From Pseudomonas fluorescens (GTDB lineage Bacteria; Pseudomonadota; Gammaproteobacteria; Pseudomonadales; Pseudomonadaceae): a stretch of DNA of 64,000 bases. Position numbers and translations under genes: made by a program. Within the stretch, counting starts at the first letter, position 1. The number at the start of each line of letters is the position of its first letter. Location of the stretch: contig NZ_CP038438.1 of the NCBI RefSeq assembly GCF_004683905.1, forward strand, positions 2,108,001 to 2,172,000. Direction: 5' to 3'. The notes below the pieces were generated by a model that was not told where the DNA came from, did no database searches, and was given only the letters and a program-made list of their open reading frames with translations. This document shows, piece after piece, positions 26,737-36,020 of this stretch.

Positions 26737-28356
26737 ATGAAGATTTCTCGACGATGGTTCATGGCGGGCCTGGCGCTGACCGGCGCTGCCGTGCCTGCGG
26801 CGTATTTCGGGCATCGTGAATGGACGAAGCCGGACCCGACGATCACCCCGGGCGAAGCGTCTTTCGACGTCGCCGACATGGCCGGGCAGCGCCTGGCGAA
26901 TGCGTTGCGCGGGGTGTGGGATATCCGTTTCGAAGGTGCCGATGCCGGCCTCGAGGGCTTGCCGCTCAAGGGTCTGCAAGTGTTTCTCGACATCGGCCAG
27001 AAGGGACGCGGCGTGTGCGGTTTTCTCGACACGCCCGAGCGCCTGCGCTCCGCTGAAACACCGCGTTATCGAATTCTGGGCGACCTCGCGAAAGCCGATG
27101 CGGCGAAACTGAGCTGGCGCCTGATCGGCGCTGACGGTCAGATCAGCTATGAGCTGGAGATGATCCTCGATGAGGTCTGGGCCGACTTCGGCAATGCCGG
27201 CAGTGGCACGCTCAGCGGCAAGGCCTTGCGCCTGGACCGGTCGCTGGCCTTGCCGGCGCAGGACAATCGCTTCGTCGCCGTCAAACGGCTGTTTCCCGAA
27301 GCGCGCGAGCGCACGCCGCTCAACCCGACGTTGCTGGCGTGGTTGGTCTCTCCCGAGCATCGCCTGTTTCACCAGTTGTGGCATGCGACCCGGGACAAGT
27401 GGCACAAATTGCCCGAGGACAAACGCGAGGCCTTGCGCGGCATCGGCTGGCAGCCCGGCCCGCGCGACAAGGAGCGCGATGCCCGTGGCCCGCGCAAGGA
27501 TCGCAATGGCTCGGGCGTGGACTTTTTCTTCATGCACCGGCACATGCTCGGGACGGCGCGCTCGATGCAGGATCTGCCGTCCTGGGCGTTTTTTCCGCTG
27601 CCGCAGCCGGAGCTGATCCGCGACCGCGTCGGCTTCGCCCGCTATTTCGACAACCACGACGGCACGGCCTTGCCACCGACCTGGACGGCGGCGGGCGATG
27701 ACGAATTCAGCCAGTGGGTCAGTGACATCAAGACTGCCGAAACCTACGAAAGCAACTTCCAGGTCTGGGAGTCGCAGTACCGCGATCCGGCGTATCTGGC
27801 CCGGCTCACCCTCGGCCAGTTCGGCTCCGAAGTCGAGCTGGGCCTGCATGACTGGCTGCACATGCGCTGGGCCTCCGTGCCACGCGATCCGTCCAACGGT
27901 CAGCCGGTGCCGTTTGCCCGCGATCCGGCGGACTTCGCGGCCCGCTGGTACAACGCCGAAAACGATTTCCTCGGCGATCCGTTTTCTTCCCACGTCAACC
28001 CGACGTTCTGGCATTTCCATGGCTGGATCGATGATCGCATCGAGGACTGGTTCCGCGCCCACGAGCGTTTCCATCCGGGCGAAGTCACGCGGCTGCAGGT
28101 CAATGGCGTGCCATGGTTTGCCCCAGGGCGCTGGGTGGAAGTCGACGACCCGTGGCTCGGGCCGATCACCCATGGCTGCAGCACCACGCCGGGATTGCAG
28201 ATGGGCAAGTCGGTGGAGATGGATCCGGAAACCATGAAGCTGGCGCTGCGCATCACCTTCATCACCGACGAGGAAAAACTCGCCGGCCTGTTCCGCCGCG
28301 TGCCGCAACGGCCATGGTATGCGCGCAACCTGAAGCCTAAAACCAGCCCGACTTGA
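26737..28356 (+). CDS. pvdP: PvdP, Tat-exported copper tyrosinase for the pyoverdine chromophore
   Basis: The start at 26737 gives 539 residues opening with a twin-arginine signal (MKISRRWFMAG then a hydrophobic stretch); an ATG at 26698 would place 13 residues before it. Histidine clusters suited to a type-3 copper pair are visible: HQLWHATRDKWH and FFMHRHMLG in the middle, HFHGWIDDRIEDWF with AHERFH near the C-terminus. PvdP oxidises ferribactin to build the dihydroxyquinoline chromophore in the periplasm. AGG about six bases before the ATG and the PvdS box 45 bases upstream fit this start. It stands alone on the plus strand, divergent from pvdMNO. Confidence 0.95.
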   Translation: MKISRRWFMAGLALTGAAVPAAYFGHREWTKPDPTITPGEASFDVADMAGQRLANALRGVWDIRFEGADAGLEGLPLKGLQVFLDIGQKGRGVCGFLDTPERLRSAETPRYRILGDLAKADAAKLSWRLIGADGQISYELEMILDEVWADFGNAGSGTLSGKALRLDRSLALPAQDNRFVAVKRLFPEARERTPLNPTLLAWLVSPEHRLFHQLWHATRDKWHKLPEDKREALRGIGWQPGPRDKERDARGPRKDRNGSGVDFFFMHRHMLGTARSMQDLPSWAFFPLPQPELIRDRVGFARYFDNHDGTALPPTWTAAGDDEFSQWVSDIKTAETYESNFQVWESQYRDPAYLARLTLGQFGSEVELGLHDWLHMRWASVPRDPSNGQPVPFARDPADFAARWYNAENDFLGDPFSSHVNPTFWHFHGWIDDRIEDWFRAHERFHPGEVTRLQVNGVPWFAPGRWVEVDDPWLGPITHGCSTTPGLQMGKSVEMDPETMKLALRITFITDEEKLAGLFRRVPQRPWYARNLKPKTSPT

Positions 28357-28372
28357 GGGCTGCGTTATCGTT

Positions 28373-28593
28373 CTTCGCGAGCAAGCCCGCTCCCACAGGT
28401 TCAGGTGTCAGCCCACAATGTCCGGACTGACCCCGGACACCCTGTAGGAGTGAGCCTGCTCGCGATAGCGCCCGACCAGTCGACATTCAATTGCCTGAGC
28501 CACCGCCATCGCGAGCTGGCTGACTCCTGCATGAGAACGCATTCCTGCTGATGGAACACGATCAAGTGTGGGAGCGAGCTTGCTCGCGAAGGC
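28373..28593. repeat. REP cluster between pvdP and opmQ
   Basis: REP palindromes at 28373-28398 (minus orientation), 28442-28469 (TGTAGGAGTGAGCCTGCTCG variant), a decayed copy near 28520-28536, and 28567-28593. They lie between the convergent ends of pvdP and opmQ, where such hairpins may protect or terminate both transcripts. Confidence 0.85.
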
Positions 28594-28612
28594 GATCTGT
28601 CAGTCGCCGCAA

Positions 28613-30004
28613 TTACAAGGTCTGCCACCCGCCACCAAGCGCCTTGTACAGCGCAATGCTCGCCTGCATCCGCGCCAGGCGCAGTTGCACGTTCTGATCC
28701 TGCGCTGCGTACAAGGTGCGCTGGGTTTCGAGGACAGTCAGCAAGTCTTCAGCGCCGGCCTGGTAACGGCTCTGCGCGATGTCGAACGCGGTCTGCGCCT
28801 GATTCAGTTCTTCGTTCTGCCACAACCGCTGCTCATCCAGGCGACGAATGCTATTGAGCGCTTTTTCCACATCGGCGAAACCGTTGATGATCGCCCCACG
28901 GTAAGTTTCCAGCAGCTCTTGCTGGCGCGCCGAGGCCTTGTCGCGTTCAGCGCCGAGGCGACCGTTATTGAAAATCGGTGCGACCAGTCCGGCGGTCAGG
29001 TTGTAGAAAGGGCTGCGGATCAAATCGTCGAACTGATTGGCGCCCGAGCCGAGTTGGGCGGTCAGGGTCAGTGCCGGCAACATCGCCGCGCGAGCGACTT
29101 TGACGTCAGCTTCGGCGGCGGCCAGTTGGGCTTCGGCGCGTGCGATGTCCGGACGATGCGTGAGCAACTCGCTGGGCACGCCGGCGGCGATGTCTGGCCA
29201 CTGCAGGTGATCGAAGGACTCTGTTGTCGACAGTTGCTGCACCGGTCGGCCGAGCAGGGCGGCGAGGCTGATCAACGCGTCCTGGGCTTGCTGTTGCACG
29301 CGCGGCAATTGCCATTGCTGGGCGGCGACCAGACTCTTCTGTTGCGCCAGCTCCAGCGCGGTGGCTGAGCCTGAATCAAACCGCGTCTGCACCAGTTTCA
29401 GCACGCTTTGCGCGTTGGCCAGATTGAGTTCGGCGATGCGGCTCTGCTCGCGTAGCGACAAGGTTTGCGCATACGTGCTGGCAACGCCGCTGAGCAATGT
29501 CAGTTCGACCGTCGCCCGGTCGAATTCGCTGGCCTGCAGGGCGAACTGCGCACTGTCGCGCGACGCGCGTTTGCCGCCCCAGAAATCGATTTCGTAAGTG
29601 GCGCTCAGGTTGGTATCGAAATAGTCCACAGCCTTGTTGCTGCTGTTGGCATCGAGTTGGCTGTAGCCATTGCCGCGCAGCAGTTTCTGCCGATTGGCAT
29701 TCAGGCCGGCCTTGACCTCCGGCAACTGAGAGCCGCCAGCGATGACAGTGCCTGCCTGCGCTTGACGCACTCGAGCGACGGCGGCCGCGAGGTCGAAACT
29801 GCCGACGCGAGCCTGTTCGATCAGACGATCCAGTTCCGGGCTGCCAAATTGCGTCCACCACTGCGGGCTATTGCGGGCAACGCTGGCGCCATGGGGCGAC
29901 TGCCAGGCAGCAGGCGCCTGCACACCGCTGTCCGGGCGTTGAACGGGACTGCCGCAGGCACTGAGGATCAGGCACACGGTCAACAGGCTGAGGCGCGGTT
30001 TCAT
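28613..30004 (-). CDS. opmQ: OpmQ, outer-membrane channel lipoprotein of the PvdRT-OpmQ pump
   Basis: From the ATG at 30004 (MKPRLSLLTVCLILSACG) the protein is 463 residues with a lipoprotein signal and the lipobox LSAC. It is a TolC/OprM-type efflux factor with long helical repeats (VARVRQAQAGTVIAGGSQLPEV; the matching second half is near DIAQSRYQAGAEDLLTVLETQR). With PvdT and PvdR it exports recycled and newly made pyoverdine from the periplasm. It starts seven bases after the pvdT stop, third gene of pvdR-pvdT-opmQ. An ATG 81 bases further upstream lies inside pvdT and would hide the lipoprotein signal. Confidence 0.94.
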   Translation of the reverse strand: MKPRLSLLTVCLILSACGSPVQRPDSGVQAPAAWQSPHGASVARNSPQWWTQFGSPELDRLIEQARVGSFDLAAAVARVRQAQAGTVIAGGSQLPEVKAGLNANRQKLLRGNGYSQLDANSSNKAVDYFDTNLSATYEIDFWGGKRASRDSAQFALQASEFDRATVELTLLSGVASTYAQTLSLREQSRIAELNLANAQSVLKLVQTRFDSGSATALELAQQKSLVAAQQWQLPRVQQQAQDALISLAALLGRPVQQLSTTESFDHLQWPDIAAGVPSELLTHRPDIARAEAQLAAAEADVKVARAAMLPALTLTAQLGSGANQFDDLIRSPFYNLTAGLVAPIFNNGRLGAERDKASARQQELLETYRGAIINGFADVEKALNSIRRLDEQRLWQNEELNQAQTAFDIAQSRYQAGAEDLLTVLETQRTLYAAQDQNVQLRLARMQASIALYKALGGGWQTL

Positions 30005-30011
30005 AAATCGA

Positions 30012-31985
30012 TCATTCACTGGTAAGGGCTGTGACCGGGTCGAGCCGGGCAGCTTTGCGGGCAGGCATGAAGCCGAAGACAACACCGGTGACCAGGGCGC
30101 AGCCGAACGCGCCGAGTACCGCCATCAAGGAAAAGGCCACGGCCACTTCGCTGAGAATCAGCACGCCGCCGACGATCAGCGCCAGGGCGATGCCGGCAAT
30201 GCCGCCGACCACCGAGAGCATCACCGCTTCGGTGAGGAACTGCCGGAGGATGTCGCGCTGGCGGGCGCCGGTGGCCATGCGAATGCCGATCTCGCGAGTC
30301 CGCTCGCGCACGGTCATGAGCATGATGTTCATCACGCCGATACCGCCAACCAGCAGCGAGATCGCGGCAATCGAGCCGAGCATCAACGACAGGGTGTTCT
30401 GAGTGCGGGCCTCGGCCTGAATCATCGCGGCGTTGTTGGTCAGTTCGAAATCCTTCTTGCCGTTGTGCAGGCGCAGCATCAGTTGCTCGATGGCCTGCTC
30501 GGTGTCCTTGACCTTGCGCGCGTCGGCGGCGGCAATGGCCACGTATTCCGGATTGCGCGTTCCGAACAGCCGGACGCTGGCCGCCGAATAGGGGATGGCG
30601 ATGCGGTTATCACTGTCGGAGTCGCCGGAGCTGGCGCCTTTTTCCGCAAGCACGCCGACCACCTGGAACGGCACATTCTCGATCAGGATGAATTGGCCGA
30701 TCGGGTTCGGCACATCCTTGAGCAGTTTGCTGCGGACTTTGTGGCCGATCACCGCAACGGCTGCAGCGTTCTGCTCGTCGGTCTCGGTGAAGTAACTGCC
30801 TTGCACCACCGGCCAGTTGAAGATCGCCGGGAAGTTGGTGTCGTTGCCGCCGACGTAACTCAGGTGGTCGGCGTTGCCGTACCGCACGCCGGCCTCGGCG
30901 CCGTTGACCGGCATGATCCGCTGCACTTGCGGCAGGCTGGCCAGCGCGTGCACATCGTCGAGGGTGATGATCCCCGGCGGCGTGCGCGGGTTGGGCGCCG
31001 AGCCGCTGAGGTAAATAATGTTCGAACCGAACGCGCCCATCTGCGCCATCACCTGGCGTTTGCTGCCTTCACCGACCGCCAGCATCACCACCACCGACGC
31101 CACGCCGATGATGATCCCGAGCAGGGTCAGCGCGGTGCGAAAGCGGTTGATCCACATCACTCGCCACGCGGCGTGCAGGGCATCGACCAGCTCGCCTTTC
31201 CAGGCGCCGGTGGCTTCCGCGCCGTCGGCCAGACGCTGGCGCAGATCCACCGCTTGCAGGGCGCCGGGGTTGGCGCTGGTCTGGGCGTGGGGATCATCGC
31301 GGGCGCTGTCGCTGATGATCAGGCCGTCGCGTATTTCGATGATGCGTTTGGCCCGGGCCGCGACTTCGCGGTCGTGGGTGATGAGGATCACTACGTGGCC
31401 CTGGCTCGCCAGCTCATCGAGCAGCGTCATCACTTCTTTGCCGCTGTGGCTGTCGAGGGCGCCGGTGGGTTCGTCGGCGAGGATGATATGGCCGCCGTTC
31501 ATCAACGCCCGGGCAATCGACACCCGTTGCTGTTGGCCACCGGACAACTGATGCGGGCGGTTGCCGGTGCGCGAGGCCAGGCCGAGTCGGTCGAGCAGGG
31601 CGGCGGCGCGGGCGTGACGCTCGGCGGCCGGGGTGCCGGCATAGATCGCCGGCATCTCGACGTTTTCCTGGGCCGAGCCGGACGGAATCAGGTGATAGCC
31701 CTGGAACACAAATCCAAAGGCTTCGCGGCGCAGCCAGGCCAGCTCGTCGCTGTCGAGACCGGCGACGTTTTCTCCGGCGAAGCGGTACTCGCCGGAGGTC
31801 GGGCGGTCGAGGCAGCCGAGGATATTCATCAGGGTCGATTTGCCGGAGCCGGAAGCGCCGACAATCGCCACGAATTCACCGGCGTGGATCGACAGGTCGA
31901 TGCCGCGCAGCACGTGCACTTCAGGTGCATCGCCACCACCGTAGGATTTACGAATGTCCTGCAGGTCGATCAGAGGCGTTTGCAT
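30012..31985 (-). CDS. pvdT: PvdT, MacB-type ABC permease/ATPase of the pyoverdine efflux pump
   Basis: A 657-residue MacB-family protein. The N-terminal ATPase has Walker [10 protein letters not shown], signature [15 protein letters not shown] and Walker [14 protein letters not shown] single membrane span near residue 270-295 ([20 protein letters not shown]) leads to a periplasmic domain, then three C-terminal spans (including [21 protein letters not shown]). It sits in the inner membrane and powers the tripartite pump. The start codon abuts the pvdR stop with no gap, so translation is probably coupled. Confidence 0.95.
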   Translation of the reverse strand: MQTPLIDLQDIRKSYGGGDAPEVHVLRGIDLSIHAGEFVAIVGASGSGKSTLMNILGCLDRPTSGEYRFAGENVAGLDSDELAWLRREAFGFVFQGYHLIPSGSAQENVEMPAIYAGTPAAERHARAAALLDRLGLASRTGNRPHQLSGGQQQRVSIARALMNGGHIILADEPTGALDSHSGKEVMTLLDELASQGHVVILITHDREVAARAKRIIEIRDGLIISDSARDDPHAQTSANPGALQAVDLRQRLADGAEATGAWKGELVDALHAAWRVMWINRFRTALTLLGIIIGVASVVVMLAVGEGSKRQVMAQMGAFGSNIIYLSGSAPNPRTPPGIITLDDVHALASLPQVQRIMPVNGAEAGVRYGNADHLSYVGGNDTNFPAIFNWPVVQGSYFTETDEQNAAAVAVIGHKVRSKLLKDVPNPIGQFILIENVPFQVVGVLAEKGASSGDSDSDNRIAIPYSAASVRLFGTRNPEYVAIAAADARKVKDTEQAIEQLMLRLHNGKKDFELTNNAAMIQAEARTQNTLSLMLGSIAAISLLVGGIGVMNIMLMTVRERTREIGIRMATGARQRDILRQFLTEAVMLSVVGGIAGIALALIVGGVLILSEVAVAFSLMAVLGAFGCALVTGVVFGFMPARKAARLDPVTALTSE

Positions 31986-33158
31986 TCAGCCTCCGCTGCC
32001 GTCGACCGGGCCGATCAACAGGTGATCGCCTTCGTTGAGGCCGTCGACGATCTGCACCTTGAGCCGGTCGCTGATGCCGGTGCGTACCTCGCGTTGCTGG
32101 ATGTCGCCGTTGGCCGCCACCACCTGCGCGGTTTGCAGGTTGGCCGTGGTGCTGCCCTGCAACGCGGCGACCGGCGCGGTGAGCACGCCTTTGGCCTGAT
32201 TGGCGACGAAAAACACCTGGGTGGTCATCTCGGCCATCAAGGCGTTGTCGGCGTTATCGACGTCGAGCAAAACCGTGTACAGCACAACGCGGGCGCTGCC
32301 GCTTTTACTGCTGCTGGCTGGGCTGCCGCCGCCCTGGCTGGTCTGGTCCAGCGGCTTGGGCGGCACCGGCAGAATCTGCCGCACGGTGCTGCTCCAGCGC
32401 CGCTGGCCGCCGCTGAGGGTGGTGAAGTAGGCGGTCATGCCCGGTTTGACGTGACCGATGTCAGCCTCGGAAACCTCGGCCCACACGGTCATCGGTGACA
32501 GTTTGGCGATGCGCAGGATCAGCGGCGTCTGCTGTTGCGCGTTGAGGGTCTGGCCTTCGCGGGCGTCGAGGGCAACCACGGTGCCGGCCATCGGCGCGTA
32601 GATCCGCGTGTAGCCGAGTTCGGCCTGATCGCTGCGCAGGCTCGCTTCGGCCTGGCGGATCTGCGCCTGGAACATGTCGACGCGGGCCTGAGTGGCTTTC
32701 AGTTCGGCGCGGGCGGTTTGCACGTCTTCTTCACGGGTGGCGCCGCCGGCCACGAGATTCTGCTGCCGCTGATACTTCTGCCGCGCCAGCTCATGCTGGG
32801 CGCGCTGCTCCTGCAATTGCGCCTTGAGGTTTTCGATGGAGAAGCGTCCGGCGTCGAGTTTGGCCTTCTGCGTGGACGGATCGATTTCCACCAGCAGTTG
32901 ACCTTCCTTGACCACGTCACCGACTTCGACGTGGATTTTCTGGATCTGCCCGGAGGCCTGCGCACCGACATCGACATATCGGCGCGGTTGCAGAGTGCCC
33001 AGTGCGGTGACGCTGCTTTCGATGTCGCCACGACTGACTTGCACGGTGGCAAAACGGTCGCGTCCCGGAGGCATGATTTGCCACGCGGCGTAGGCAACAA
33101 CAGGAATCAGACAAAGGACTGCGAGCAGGGCGCGTCGAGCGGGGCGGGGACGTTTCAT
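31986..33158 (-). CDS. pvdR: PvdR, periplasmic adaptor of the pyoverdine efflux pump
   Basis: A 390-residue membrane-fusion protein with one N-terminal hydrophobic segment (LLAVLCLIPVVAYAAW). The first lipoyl half is near GDVVKEGQLLVEID, then a coiled-coil hairpin rich in Gln and Ala (about residues 95-175), and the second lipoyl half and beta-barrel near APMAGTVVALDAREGQTL. It links PvdT to OpmQ. It is the first gene of pvdR-pvdT-opmQ, with an iron-starvation box about 110 bases upstream, divergent from fpvI. Confidence 0.94.
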   Translation of the reverse strand: MKRPRPARRALLAVLCLIPVVAYAAWQIMPPGRDRFATVQVSRGDIESSVTALGTLQPRRYVDVGAQASGQIQKIHVEVGDVVKEGQLLVEIDPSTQKAKLDAGRFSIENLKAQLQEQRAQHELARQKYQRQQNLVAGGATREEDVQTARAELKATQARVDMFQAQIRQAEASLRSDQAELGYTRIYAPMAGTVVALDAREGQTLNAQQQTPLILRIAKLSPMTVWAEVSEADIGHVKPGMTAYFTTLSGGQRRWSSTVRQILPVPPKPLDQTSQGGGSPASSSKSGSARVVLYTVLLDVDNADNALMAEMTTQVFFVANQAKGVLTAPVAALQGSTTANLQTAQVVAANGDIQQREVRTGISDRLKVQIVDGLNEGDHLLIGPVDGSGG

Positions 33159-33266
33159 GCAGGGTTCCGGCCAGTGGAATTCGGCCCGTCGTCCGGCTGC
33201 ACGCCACAGCGCGCAGCCGTTGAACGCTGTCGCAGGGCGCGACAGACACGGGGAGCTGTACTGTAA

Positions 33267-33290
33267 ACGATGAATGCGCAGGGGAATTTA
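33267..33290 (-). promoter_or_regulatory. PvdS iron-starvation box upstream of pvdR
   Basis: Minus strand TAAAT (33290-33286), 16 bases, CGT (33269-33267). Confidence 0.85.
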
Positions 33291-33366
33291 AGCGAAGACA
33301 CAGGATGTTACAGGTATAGAACGGCACTATTTAGCGGGCAACGACAAACGCCACTTTAAATCTATA

Positions 33367-33381
33367 TGAGAATTACTATAA
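33367..33381 (+). promoter_or_regulatory. Fur-like box upstream of fpvI
   Basis: TGAGAATTACTATAA matches the 7-1-7 Fur layout TGATAATnATTATCA at 11-12 of 14 fixed positions. It lies about 100 bases before the fpvI start in an AT-rich stretch, as expected for an iron-repressed sigma gene. Confidence 0.65.
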
Positions 33382-33478
33382 ATTACGCACCTCAGTTGCC
33401 ACTATCTTGCTACCCGTGTTCGCGGGCCGTCGATCAGTGTGCTCAAGGATCGAATCCGCATCGAAGCGGCCGGGAGTC

Positions 33479-33961
33479 ATGTTGGAAAACTACTATCGCG
33501 AGCTGGTGTGTTTCCTGAACGCCAAGCTCGGCAACCGTCAGGTCGCCGAAGATGTGGTGCATGACGCTTATGTGCGGGTTCTGGAACGCTCCAGCGACAC
33601 GCCCATCGAGCAGCCCCGGGCCTTTCTTTATCGCACTGCGTTGAATCTGGTGATCGACGATCATCGGCGCAACGCCTTGCGCCAGGTCGAGCCACTGGAA
33701 GTGCTCGACAGCGAAGAGCGCTATTTCACCCCGTCGCCCCATGGCACTCTCGATCACGGCCAGCGTCTGGAGATGCTCCAGCGTGCACTGGCGGAATTGT
33801 CGCCGCTGTGCCGCGACAGTTTTCTGCTGCGCAAGATCGAAGGCCTGTCGCACCCGCAGATTGCCGAACATCTGGGAATTTCCAAGGCACTGGTGGAAAA
33901 ACACATCGTCAATGCGATGAAGCATTGCCGTCTGCGCATCAAGCAATGGGATGCCCATTGA
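33479..33961 (+). CDS. fpvI: FpvI, ECF sigma factor of the FpvA signalling pathway
   Basis: A 160-residue sigma-70 ECF protein of the FecI type. Region 2 spans about residues 1-65 (AEDVVHDAYVRVLE, QPRAFLYRTALNLVIDDHRR) and region 4 about 95-155 (CRDSFLLRKIEGLSHPQIAEHLGIS, VEKHIVNAMKHC). It is shorter than PvdS and sits between pvdR and pvdA, the place of fpvI in P. aeruginosa, so FpvI is preferred to PvdS. FpvI directs fpvA transcription when FpvA binds ferripyoverdine. GGGAG lies only two bases before the ATG, so a GTG at 33437 adding 14 residues is an alternative start. Confidence 0.88.
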   Translation: MLENYYRELVCFLNAKLGNRQVAEDVVHDAYVRVLERSSDTPIEQPRAFLYRTALNLVIDDHRRNALRQVEPLEVLDSEERYFTPSPHGTLDHGQRLEMLQRALAELSPLCRDSFLLRKIEGLSHPQIAEHLGISKALVEKHIVNAMKHCRLRIKQWDAH

Positions 33962-33972
33962 GCCGCCATCGC

Positions 33973-33996
33973 TAAATTTTATTTCACTGTCCTCGT
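33973..33996 (+). promoter_or_regulatory. PvdS iron-starvation box upstream of pvdA
   Basis: TAAAT (33973-33977), 16 bases, CGT (33994-33996), about 100 bases before the pvdA ATG and just after the fpvI stop, so pvdA is controlled separately from fpvI. Confidence 0.88.
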
Positions 33997-34095
33997 TCCT
34001 ACTCAACAGACGACCTGCTGTCCTGCTCAAGGCCAGTCGGGTCACTTAGGCTCTCCTTTCCCCTTGTTGAGGGGTTCATCCAGAGGACACTGGAA

Positions 34096-35430
34096 ATGAC
34101 TCAGGCAATTGCATCGCCCATCGTTCACGACCTGATCGGCGTCGGTTTCGGCCCTTCGAACCTGGCGCTGGCCATCGCTCTGCAAGAGCGCGGCCCGACC
34201 CACGGCGAGCTGGATGTGCTGTTCCTCGACAAGCAGGCCAACTACAGCTGGCACGGCAACACCCTGTCGACCCAAAGCGAATTGCAGATTTCCTTCCTCA
34301 AGGATCTGGTGACCCTGCGCAACCCGACCAGCCCGTACTCGTTCGTCAATTACCTGAAGGCCCACGGCCGTCTGGTCGACTTCATCAACCTTGGCACCTT
34401 CTACCCGTGCCGCATGGAGTACAACGACTACCTGCGCTGGGTCGCCGGGCAGTTCACCGAGCAGAGCCGCTATGGCGAAGAAGTGCTGACCATCGAACCG
34501 GTGCTGCACAACCATCAGGTTGAGGCGCTGCGCGTGATCTCTCGCGACAGCGAAGGCCAGCAGTTGGTGCGCACTGCGCGTTCGGTGGTGGTCAGCGCCG
34601 GCGGCACACCGCGTATTCCGGAGGCGTTCAAGGCGCTGAAGGGCGACAGCCGCGTGTTCCACCACTCGCAGTATCTGTCGCAGATGGCCAAACAGCCGTG
34701 TGTGAACAACCAACCGATGAGCATCGCGATCATCGGCGGCGGGCAGAGCGCGGCGGAAGCCTTTATCGATCTGAACGATTCGTTCCCGTCGGTGCAGGTC
34801 GACATGATCCTGCGCGGTTCGGCCCTCAAGCCTGCGGACGACAGCCCGTTCGTCAACGAAGTGTTCTCGCCGGAGTTCACCGATCTGGTGTTCCAGCAAA
34901 ACAGCGCCGAACGTGAGCGGCTGGTCAACGAGTACCACAACACCAACTACTCGGTGGTCGACATCGACCTGATCGAACGCATCTACGGCATCTTCTATCG
35001 CCAGAAAGTCTCGGGTATCGCCCGTCATGCGTTCCGTACCCTGACCACCGTCGAGAGCGCCACCGCCACCGAACGCGGCATCGAACTGGCGGTGCGCAAC
35101 AACGCCACCGGCGAAGTCACCGTGCGCCTCTATGACGCCGTGGTCCTGGCCACCGGTTACGAGCGGCAGATGCACCGCAAACTGTTGGCACCGCTGGAAG
35201 AATACCTCGGTGATTTCGAGGTCGATCGCAACTACAAACTGATCACCGACGAACGCTGCAAGGCCGGTCTGTACATGCAGGGCTTCTGCCAGGCCAGCCA
35301 TGGCCTGAGTGATACGTTGCTGTCGGTGTTGCCGGTGCGTGCCGACGAGATTGCCGGCTCGCTGTATGAGCATGGCAAGAACCGTGGGCATCGTTCGGTG
35401 GCGGATCTGTTGTTGGCGACTGCCAGCTGA
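34096..35430 (+). CDS. pvdA: PvdA, L-ornithine N5-monooxygenase
   Basis: A 444-residue cytosolic flavin N-hydroxylase. The FAD-binding motif is GVGFGPSNLALA (about residue 17), the NADPH motif IIGGGQSAAEAF (about 214), and the family-typical ATGYERQ lies near residue 353. It hydroxylates the side chain of ornithine, giving hydroxyornithine for the hydroxamate ligands of pyoverdine. That fits the predicted basic residue of the terminal synthetase. Purine-rich AGAGGACACTGGAA precedes the ATG. It is transcribed from its own iron-starvation box. Confidence 0.97.
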   Translation: MTQAIASPIVHDLIGVGFGPSNLALAIALQERGPTHGELDVLFLDKQANYSWHGNTLSTQSELQISFLKDLVTLRNPTSPYSFVNYLKAHGRLVDFINLGTFYPCRMEYNDYLRWVAGQFTEQSRYGEEVLTIEPVLHNHQVEALRVISRDSEGQQLVRTARSVVVSAGGTPRIPEAFKALKGDSRVFHHSQYLSQMAKQPCVNNQPMSIAIIGGGQSAAEAFIDLNDSFPSVQVDMILRGSALKPADDSPFVNEVFSPEFTDLVFQQNSAERERLVNEYHNTNYSVVDIDLIERIYGIFYRQKVSGIARHAFRTLTTVESATATERGIELAVRNNATGEVTVRLYDAVVLATGYERQMHRKLLAPLEEYLGDFEVDRNYKLITDERCKAGLYMQGFCQASHGLSDTLLSVLPVRADEIAGSLYEHGKNRGHRSVADLLLATAS

Positions 35431-35452
35431 TTTTGTAGCGCCTGATACACCG

Positions 35453-35549
35453 CTTTCGCGAGCAAGCCCGCTCCCACAGGAGATCTTCATTGAACACAGA
35501 TTTTGTGGTCAGCAGAGATCCAATGTGGGAGCGGGCTTGCTCGCGAAGG
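35453..35549. repeat. REPIN downstream of pvdA
   Basis: Inverted pair of the GTGGGAGCGGGCTTGCTCGC family around a 43-base non-palindromic middle. Confidence 0.9.
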
Positions 35550-35722
35550 GGCCTCCAAGACCACCGCAAAAACCCATTCCTGAACCCTTCCTGAATATCC
35601 CCGATATTCTCCGACACAGCACCTTTCACGGGTTTACTCATCCATCATCGAGGCGTAAGCTTCGCGCGTTTTCATCAATAGCGGAGACCCACAGTGGGTA
35701 CTTGTTCGAGTGACAGTTGTCG

Positions 35723-35889
35723 GCCGGTCTCGGTAACCGGCAGATTCTCGGCAAGATAACGCGCAGCCTTTCTCTGCCGTTGTCTCGCCGTAAAGCGAGC
35801 AGCGGCATCCCGATCATGGTCAGTTGAGACCATGTCCCGACGTCCTTCTCATCGACACTGAAAGTATGTGATTTCGACCGTGTGGTCGC
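35723..35889 (+). promoter_or_regulatory. Run of hairpins in the mgtA 5' region, candidate Mg2+-responsive leader
   Basis: Four inverted repeats follow each other: GCCGGT/ACCGGC (35723-35741), TGCCG..CTCGC/GCGAG..CGGCA (35775-35807), CATGGTC/GACCATG (35815-35834) and CGACC/GGTCG (35875-35888). A nine-codon frame overlaps the third. Magnesium transporter genes often carry sensing leaders, so a regulatory role is plausible, but no known riboswitch class was recognised. Confidence 0.45.
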
Positions 35890-36020
35890 GATCGCAAACC
35901 TATCGACACGCCTGTCCTTTGTGATCGGCGCGCCAAGCCTTGCCGTGCCGGATTTTCCGGCGTACGAGGCGCGGTCGTACCTGCTCGACGGTTTCCCGGC
36001 TGACCATAGGGGCAACAGCC

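Larger units (their letters stand above)
33159..33478. promoter_or_regulatory. Divergent pvdR / fpvI control region
   Basis: About 320 bases without a gene. It holds the PvdS box for pvdR on the minus strand and the Fur-like box on the plus strand before fpvI, in an AT-rich stretch (about 33280-33400). P. aeruginosa has the anti-sigma gene fpvR between these two genes; there is no room for it here. Confidence 0.75.
35431..36020. other. Gap between pvdA and mgtA: REPIN, then a structured leader
   Basis: Two REP copies in opposite orientation (35453-35480 and 35524-35549) form a REPIN just after pvdA. From about 35640 to the mgtA start no convincing gene is seen, but several strong hairpins occur (listed separately). 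A very short frame of nine codons (MSRRPSHRH) starts at 35832. Confidence 0.75.

Noticed and set aside
33479..33961. Identification of this ECF sigma gene as pvdS
   Set aside because: It is shorter than PvdS, is FecI-like in sequence, and stands between pvdR and pvdA where fpvI is found.
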